From: Bryopsis sp. KO-2023
Lineage: Eukaryota > Chlorophyta > Ulvophyceae > Bryopsidales > Bryopsidaceae
DNA: 64,000 nucleotides
Direction: 5' to 3'
Assembly: GCA_030272585.1 (NCBI GenBank)
Contig: BSYQ01000011.1
Location: 372,001-436,000 of the forward strand
Made by a program: the position numbers and the translations under genes. Every line of letters begins with the position of its first letter. The first letter of the stretch is position 1. Shown here one piece after another: positions 57,801 to 64,000 of this stretch. The notes below the pieces were generated by a model. The model ran no database searches and was not told where the DNA came from. It saw only the letters and a list, made by a program, of their open reading frames with translations.

Positions 57801-60800
57801 AAGAAAACGGAAGATCTGGTCGCTGAGATGTGTTCCACAGCATCTCAAAATTCGAACAGCCTATATTCCCTGGGGATTCCCCTCCCCCCGCCCCCACATG
57901 AAATAGAAACAATCGACCAACCCTGATACATCCCACTCAGATTTCATCCTCCCAGGCTGCCAACACTTCATTGGCGGCCACCACCAGCTCAGCCTCTTCT
58001 TTCAGCCTCCTCCGCTCGATTTCGAGCCGCCATCAATTTTTGACGCAAGACATCCTACCTGTACTGAACCAGCCTTTCCCTTTGATACTCTCCCTTTTGG
58101 GGGGGGGTTGCAATGTTTCGCTTACGTTCTGGGGCCGGTTTTGTTTTGAAGTTTCGGTGAATGTGATTGTTGGCTTCTGACACCCAAGTGAGTGAGTGAT
58201 TTCTTTGTTCGTTTGATCGAAGGCTTTGAACCTGGCAGATCTACTCACCTTATCATCATGTTTTGTCGTCTGGTCGTGAATTGAGACGGGAACAAGTCGG
58301 GGAAAAAAAAATCGCCGAATGAACCCACCTATCAGCCAAATCAGAACCCAGCAATCTGACCTCCAAACTCAAAAACAGGCATTGAGAAAGAATCGAAGCC
58401 CGTCATTTTCGAGTTTCCACATCAAAAAACACCCACGTTTGCTTCTCTTTGCTGATATTCCCTCGGACGCCACACCGATTGACGATACATGCCCTACGTG
58501 GATGGACAGCCGTTGGCACCAGCTTGTTCAAGTCTTGGTTTCGAAAACTCGGCTGCCCTCGAAAAGAGCTTTCCAGCATTGCTTAAATTTAAAAACAAAA
58601 AATCTCACAAATGAACAGAAATCACGCTCCATGAGACTTGAACCATACATATATATATTATGATAGAATAGAACACGAGGAATCGAACTCGGGTTGGCTA
58701 GGCCCGAGTCGAGAGCACTAAATCAATAGCGGACCACACCACATGGACGCTCAAATGGGGGCCGTTATTATTGAGTACCTAGTTTTAGGTAATGAAAAAA
58801 AAAGGGTACTTGATACCAACGGCCCCCATTTGAGCGTCCCTGTGGTGGGGTCCGCTATTGATTTAGTGCTCTCGACTCGGGCCTAGCCAACCCGAGTTCG
58901 ATTCCCTCTGTCGACCGACAGCCTCCAGTCGGTGGCTGTGAGTTGAAGCTCACGTTAATCAAACAACAATATCATCTTGTTCTTCAATTGATCAAGTCAG
59001 TTCCCAACCAGCATACTAACATGTGCTTAATTGTGTTTCAGATCGGTTGCATCTTCAACGATCCGGAGGAGGGACGGCCAAGGAATGGAAGCGATCAAGA
59101 ATAATCACCAGGTGGGGCATCCCACCAAGACCTGTCTCGTTGCGTGTGTGTTAAAACAACCAAGTCCTTACAAAGTCGCACTCGCTCTGGCTCGCACGGA
59201 GTCGAGGCCGATGGTGTTCCGGCACTGCAGACGTCTCGGTGAAGTGGAGTCCAGGGCTGCAGTCTCAGCTCGGCTGAGTCTGGGCAGGGAAAATCAGTAC
59301 GTCGTGACGAGGCAGTCTTGACCAGGCGTGTGTGTTTTCTCCCCCAGGTGTCGCGCGCCGCCATCGACTTCGGACTTCTTCGAATCTGACGTTCATGGAG
59401 ATCTTTCAGGTGTGCACAAAAATGCGGCAAGTATATGGGTGGGTGTTTTTTGGTTGAGAAAGACAAAGGGAGGATTTCTTTGTGAGCCACGGGAAAATAA
59501 CAGGACCATCATAATGACTTTTATTTTGTCTTTCCATCTGTTCGTATCACTGGATGCTGGGTATCTTCTGCTGTGGGTTGTATTGACTTATTGATTGATC
59601 ACTTCCTGCGAGTTGATTTTCGAACGTGTCTACGTTTTCATAACAGCATTTCTGCTTGTGTCTTTTAAAATGCGTTTCAGCAGGAAACGTGGAGGGAGAA
59701 CAATGAATGAATGACAATATGTAAAACAAGTAAATAATGTATCGAGTGGTTGAACTTTCAAAAGACATACAGACACATAAATTACATTGTGGAGTGGAGG
59801 GGAATATATGTGTGCAAAAGAATATCAAGGCCAAGTTGTGTGAAAACATGACCCTGTGGTGTCAAACCAGGCTCCGGAAGGCTGAGTATCGGCTGGAAAG
59901 TGAGAATCGCTGAGTGGAGGGAAAGACTGGATCAGAAGACAGTTTTTGATTTGCCTCCAGCTGAACAAACACTAGTGGACCTGCATCATGTTTTAGGAAG
60001 ACTTTTTGATGCTGCCACGAAACCAGGCCAAAATAAGCTTCAACAGCCACACTGGCTCATGAAGAAGAAGCATGTACAAAAAATCGAATAAATCTGCTCG
60101 GCAGAATAAAGCTGACGATCGTCCTGCTGTGGTTCTGCTTTTTTTTTTTTTTTTTTTCCTACAACTTTTTTGGTCATTTTTCCGTAGCCATCTTCTTATC
60201 CAAATGAATGACACCATTCTTTCGATCGTGCTGACTAACCACACAACAAAGAAAAAGTGTTGTCACAAAAAAAAATCCAAATCATCATCACATTGCCGCT
60301 TCTTTTACTTTTCATTCTCGCTTTTTTTTTTCTTCCACCCCCCCCCCGACTCCAAGCAACCAATCCCAACCTGGCAAAAAAAGAGCGATCCTCAAATGTT
60401 CTTCGCCTCCGAATAAGATTCGGCAGTCCACCAAATCCCCACAACGAAAGCACGTCTTGTGATACCACCTGCCATGATGAAGGTCAATTTGGGCTGAAAA
60501 GATAATTCCCAAAACCCTCCACTTTTCTCGCGTATGGGGACATGATGCATAATTGTTATCTCCGTCGAATAGCATGAAAGTTTATTCTTTGTCTAACACA
60601 TGAGTTTTGTCCTCTCGATCCATACAACCATCCATCTCCTTTCCCCTTTTGCCGCGGTACAATCTATCAGTAGGCAAGTCTAAGTGGGGCTTGGCTCTCC
60701 TTCGCTTCGTCAGGATCACTCTAATCATGCACCCGCCAACTGACAGTATCTTCTTCTCACCCCCAGGTCAACCAGGATTTGTCCGTTCCTCGAACGAAAC

Positions 60801-63800
60801 AGGATCCAGCGAGTAACTACCCAGCCCTTTCGATGGCATCGATGAGAAGTGCCGCAGCCGTGATCTTGTTCGGCGTTGTGTGCTCGGCGCTTGAATCAGG
60901 TGTGCCATCGATTTCGATGATCCAAAAAAAAAGTTGAAAAGTTGCTGACGCGATGAGAATCACAACGGAAAGGTGCATCCTTGAGTCCTCTTGTGGCTCC
61001 CGATTTCATCACGACCACTTTCGTGTGCTTGGTTCTAGGTGGTGTCGATCCTGTGACAAATTCAACGAATCCTAGCGACAAACTGCTTCCCTTTCCCTGT
61101 TGTTTCAATTGAAATTGACCGGATGTGGGGATTCTCTTCAGGTACCAATCGTGCTGCCCATATTCACCAAGAAATATGCTCTGAAGATTTCCATCGCGTA
61201 TGAAATTCCTGGAGACGAGGTAGGATGCTTAACAAGCTTGAAACTAGCTTCAAATTTCTCCCAGCATTTTTATTGGGCTGCCTAGCCGCCTTGGATTTAA
61301 CAAAGCGTTGTGCAGGATCCAAGTGCGGACGTTTCGGCCGCCACATCAGCACAGATCAGAGGGCGGAGTCTCCTGCAAAGTCGTGAGCCGACCCACGGTG
61401 CATACTTCAGCATCAATCTGGAGAAGAAAGATGGGAAAGAAGTCCTCGACTTTTGCGATAACGTCAAGCTTGTGGGGTATCAAGGGCTGGATGGAAACGA
61501 GGGGAAAATTGCCTTCACGTGACTGCAAGGAAACAACTGTGCGTTGGAAAAAGGGGTGTACTTATATACATATACATTCAGTCACTGAAAATACGGTATT
61601 TTGCCAGGCTTCCTATTCTTGTGGTGTTTCCTGAACTGTCGATTGTAGAATTGAATGAGAATGACCCACCCTGGAATTATGCATGACTTTTCGTTTCTAT
61701 TCGTTTTTCTTTCAAGGTTTTTGATGAAGTACATCATGCCAAGGCCCAAGCTCCATACAAAAAAATCTTGGAGCACTACAATAAGGCCAAGAAACTTAAC
61801 GAAGGTTGTCTCCCAAAGGTGGGGCGAATCACCACCAAAAACCTTTTGAAAAAATTACTGTATATGCTATATCCAGGTAGAGTGTAGATTTTGTTTTTTT
61901 GGGGGGGGGGGCGTTCGTGCAATGTTCTGGAAAAGAATTGCTCAGCTACTGAAATGACATGCCAAACACGGTTCACTGAAGTTTCTTGTTTTCTGTGATC
62001 AAGGTCCTGGGTTTCACATCCACTCCGACCAATGATAAAACAATGGTGAGCAATATCTCTTGATGTTTAAGTGTAGTTTGCTGTATGTATTGCTGTATGG
62101 CTTGGTATGTTGATATGTATCGTTGGTTTTTTCAGTTCAGATTTTTTTTTGGGGGGGGGCGGGGAGGGAGTCGTTCATGTTTTCTAGTGCACAAAATCCC
62201 GCGCATGTTGGAAATTATGTTGGCACAGAAAGGTGAGGGGGTTTCATTATCAAGTTGTGAAATCCTGCCAGGAGGGGACGGAACAAAAATTGGATGGCCT
62301 CCTGGACCTGCTCCAAGCGGAATTCGTGCATGTGTCGGAGGAACACCATGAAATCCAGCAGTATGTGCCGAAACCGAAAGAACGTGTTATCTACATAGAA
62401 CCTCGTGAACAAGATGAGGGGGGAGGGGCATGAAAGATTTCAAATCTCAAGCTAGCAAGCAGCTCACTGCCCACTTGAGAGGGTTGATGAAAGCAGGTGA
62501 AACAGAGAACCAGCCCCTCCCCCCACCATCAAAAAAAAATTGAAGAAAAAAAAAGGGCCGACACGTTTCTTGGGATTTGAAAGTACTGCTTTTACTTTTG
62601 TCATGGGCAGAATTTCAGAATTTCAGAAAAGTGAGATAAAAGTGTGATCCACACTTTTTGTTTGTTCAGACCTTGTCCTGCCCGCACTCACTTACTGGAA
62701 GTGGCGGCATGTCTTGTCAGTTTTTTTGTGTTATTTTCTTTGTCTTGTTTGGGAGGCTGCCATCAAAGACAACCAAACACCACTCGTGGCTTCGCTAATT
62801 TTTTGCTGCTTTCTCTTTTTTTTTGGGGGGGGGGGGGGAGAGTGCTGGAGTGGGGAAATAAAATTGGATGGTTCCATGTTTTGCTGGGTAATTAATAAGT
62901 TGAAAAAAAACCAGCTTCTTTTGTTTTTTGAGATGACAACAAGGCGCCCACAATCGCAGAAGAGTTGATCGCGTTTTTTAGTAAAAGCAACGAGCGTGCG
63001 GCTGCTGAGTCCTACCTGGAGGACCACCCAGAGCTGAGCAGCAGCAACATCGACAAATTGGCAACTGTCGAGCTGCTTGCTTCTGCCCAGCTTCTTCAGG
63101 AAAGTGAAACTTCCCTCCAGGTCCTGAAGGAGTTTGGATATGAGCCTGCCCTGGCATATTTTGCACGAAAGTGTGTCGAGGCTATGGAGACTATGGACAC
63201 GTCCAAATCAAATCTGGAGGGTGCCAGTGTGAGCAGTGCAAGGGGTGATGGGGTTTTCCAGCAGATGGTTTATCTGGTGAGAGGGATATTGAGGTAGATA
63301 TCTTTAAATCGGCTTGCTTATGGACAGAATCTTCTTCTCCCAGGATGTTTGTCGCAGTGTTAAGAGAGAGAGAGAGAGAGAAGAGAAGAGAGAGAGAAGA
63401 GAAGAGCTGGGAGAGCTGGAGCTGAAGTGGAACCGCCCCCCTTTTTGCACTCAAAACCAGTTTTCAGGCTTCACTGCATATTTGTTGTTGGCAAAATTCT
63501 TAATAAAGTACCGGCCCCAACAGTAAATGTTTTATCAATGTATTTTCCCTCTCCGAGTTCACATGTATAGATGTACAAATATGTCCATGTCTGGCATCAA
63601 CTGGAAGAATATCTCGCACAGTGCTAAACTAACAAACCGTACTGTTTTTTTTCCTAACAGCTTTGCAAAACAGCACCCGTCAATGACACCAAATTCGTAA
63701 CGTCTGCAATTGGTCGAGATGTGCTCTGCCATGGAGAGTCGTTCCCTAAGTTCGTTGAGTTGCTCCGTTTTCTCGAGAACGAGTATGTCAGAAAAAGGGG

Positions 63801-63949
63801 CCTTTTCCATGGTATTATTTCTATTGAGACGAGGTCAGGGGTGCACCACCTTGCACGCATGCTCCGGTCAGACCCCAGAATGAATTCTATCGACGATTTC
63901 ATTGAATTCACTGGACGTGGTTCCACCAAAAGATCTGACCTTGCAAAGG
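51831..63949 (+). CDS. S74/ICA domain joined to RIG-I/Dicer-type DExH helicase, partial
   Basis: Exons 51831-52208 and 52447-52572 encode an S74/intramolecular-chaperone domain: SGRLTAQEVSIRPGG, the Ser-Lys dyad motif SDRNKKENI, GFIAQEVKKHIKEAVKENQN and VVTLIPFIVQAL. Exons 52689-52813, 53026-53098, 53141-53314, 53651-53844 and 54254-54518 continue in phase through an acidic linker into the helicase: LRSYQKACVKIA, APTGSGKT (motif I), VMIMTPQLFLNVW. After a 7.2-kb intron come 61717-61818 with motif II VFDEVHH and 62004-62045 with VLGFTSTP (motif III). Later exons are 62272 onward, 62944-63276 and 63661-63949, with GIISIETRSGVHHLARML and FIEFTGRGSTKR (helicase C-terminal domain). The gene runs off the right edge and its 5' end is unknown. 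Exon edges from 62400 to 62940 are unresolved. The S74-helicase join is phase-consistent, but a stop at 52845-52847 means the S74 part could also be a separate gene. Confidence 0.68.
53099..53140 (+). other. 42-bp intron made of a hairpin
   Basis: GTAAAA...GCAAG separates two helicase-gene exons. Its centre is the perfect palindrome CCACCCAAGCTTGGGTGG. Confidence 0.5.
55196..57492 (-). CDS. Trypsin-like S1 serine protease with C-terminal Cys-rich exon, partial
   Basis: Exons 57277-57492, 56491-56854, 55758-56075 and 55196-55318 join in phase on the minus strand. The catalytic triad is complete: WVLTAAHC (His), DGFDIALVQL (Asp) and CQGDSGGPL (Ser; the junction falls inside this motif). Other S1 landmarks are GRYPYMCSLRS, RFCGGTLIHKDW, TMGWG and GSPGVFTRVFGFKKWI. 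After the protease domain there is a Cys-containing extension (CKLKSNCNRR) and an exon with CSHFEGIDLG and TPEDCCALCKKTKG, resembling a PAN/Apple module. The donor joining it (GTCTGG) is weak, so the fusion is uncertain. Exons upstream of 57492 with the signal peptide and activation site are unresolved. The whole gene lies antisense inside a helicase-gene intron. Confidence 0.75.
56093..56135. repeat. AAG microsatellite at a splice acceptor
   Basis: A run of about 13 AAG units on the plus strand, CTT on the minus, lies within 20 bp upstream of the acceptor of the protease exon that carries the active-site serine. A shorter run (56860-56877) occupies the same place before the previous exon. 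Confidence 0.85.
57493..58674. other. Possible protease 5' exons and a stray coiled-coil exon
   Basis: Minus-strand open stretches with acceptor-like starts (about 57707-57757, containing NCWHESLSPFEG; about 57820-57860, containing IGCSNFEMLW) may be 5' exons of the protease, but phases were not resolved. A minus-strand stretch ending at a stop at 57937-57939 encodes LKEEAELVVAANEVLAAW and looks like the 3' end of some coiled-coil gene. Confidence 0.3.
58675..58905. repeat. Palindrome of two outward-facing tRNA-like units
   Basis: The left arm (58675-58779) and right arm (58801-58905) are near-exact reverse complements around an AT-rich loop. Each arm reads outward through GTCCGCTATTGATTTAGTGC (A-box region) to CCCGAGTTCGATTCCC (T-arm and B-box). 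This is the same design as the palindrome at 8453-8815 but built from a different tRNA-like sequence. Confidence 0.75.
58906..60832. other. Intronic DNA; one possible LIM-domain exon
   Basis: This stretch lies inside the large helicase-gene intron. It holds homopolymer runs (near 60138, 60322) and short frames. On the minus strand 60443-60493 has an acceptor and a donor and encodes LHHGRWYHKTCFR, matching the middle of a LIM zinc finger (H-x2-C-x2-C if the next base completes Cys). No partner exons were found. Confidence 0.3.
60833..61522 (+). CDS. Small secreted protein of unknown function
   Basis: Four exons (60833-60899, 61039-61052, 61142-61219, 61316-61522) give 366 nt, 121 residues, in phase and ending at a TGA. 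The start MASMRSAAAVILFGVVCSA is a clear signal peptide in its own phase-1 exon, as in the fasciclin genes. The mature part alternates hydrophobic and charged residues (YALKISIAYEIPGDE, HGAYFSINLEKKDGKEVLDF), which suggests a small beta-sandwich. I recognise no family. The 14-nt second exon is the weakest part; without it the first exon would not connect. It lies nested in the helicase-gene intron on the same strand. Confidence 0.45.
63362..63408. repeat. GA microsatellite in an intron
   Basis: GA/GAAGA purine run in the intron between helicase exons 62944-63276 and 63661-63949. Confidence 0.8.
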
Positions 63950-64000
63950 GTGAGAGGGAAATTCATGATTTGGGGGCAGGGGGAGGGGCTTCTGTTTCTC

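Noticed and set aside
60312-60575. LIM-domain gene on the minus strand
   Set aside because: Only one exon-sized fragment (HGRWYHKTCFR) fits. The first CxxC pair and the last Cys are not found nearby, so I list it only as a note.
62192-62231. Extra helicase exon between motif III and the EGTEQK exon
   Set aside because: It has splice-like edges and fits the phase, but the encoded Cys/Trp-rich peptide does not resemble the helicase. Skipping it gives a better match to the family and also keeps phase.
1-64000. CRISPR arrays, bacterial operons or phage genes
   Set aside because: No spaced direct repeats, no compact co-directional gene runs, and intron-bearing genes throughout. The S74 domain occurs in phages but here lies in intron-split eukaryotic exons.

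Overview
This is nuclear DNA of an intron-rich eukaryote. Genes have many exons with GT-AG introns of roughly 40-600 bp (one of about 7 kb). There are Ty3/gypsy retrotransposons, tRNA-like repeats and long homopolymer tracts. There is no operon structure, ribosome-binding-site logic or phage module. The gene content (fasciclin-domain secreted proteins, a TMEM161 homologue, TRPV-like channels, an S1 protease, a RIG-I/Dicer-type helicase) fits a microbial eukaryote, but I cannot name the lineage. All multi-exon models below were built by eye from reading frame, splice signals and phase continuity. Exon edges may be off by a few bases where stated.

Layout. 87-1954 (-): 3' part of a probable nuclear protein gene with an AT-hook-like motif. 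5501-20765: a nested stack of mobile elements. The outer Ty3-type LTR element (minus strand, 216-bp LTRs) is interrupted by a 538-bp TRIM (7139-7676), a 956-bp foldback element with inverted tRNA-like arms (8193-9148), and a complete 7.8-kb chromodomain Ty3 element (12517-20300). Removing each insert with one target duplication rejoins the outer reading frames. 20896-23911: tRNA-like repeats in inverted orientation. 23912-27735 (-): two paralogous secreted fasciclin genes. 28003-31071 (+): a TMEM161-type membrane protein, divergent from the second fasciclin gene. 31559-38881 and 40328-47957 (+): tandem paralogues encoding about 1,800-1,900-residue proteins with an N-terminal WD40 region, degenerate ankyrin-like repeats and a TRPV-like six-helix channel. 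49540-50822 (-): a two-exon gene of unknown function. 51831 to beyond the right end (+): a RIG-I/Dicer-type DExH helicase gene. Its upstream exons encode an S74/ICA auto-processing domain that appears to be spliced to the helicase in phase. A 7.2-kb intron of this gene contains an antisense S1 protease gene, a palindrome of two tRNA-like units, and a small secreted-protein gene.

The most unusual points are the WD40-ankyrin-TRPV channels, the S74-helicase gene, two well-formed -1 frameshift cassettes in the two large retroelements, one 12-nt primer-binding site shared by three different LTR elements, and two palindromes built from outward-facing tRNA-like units.
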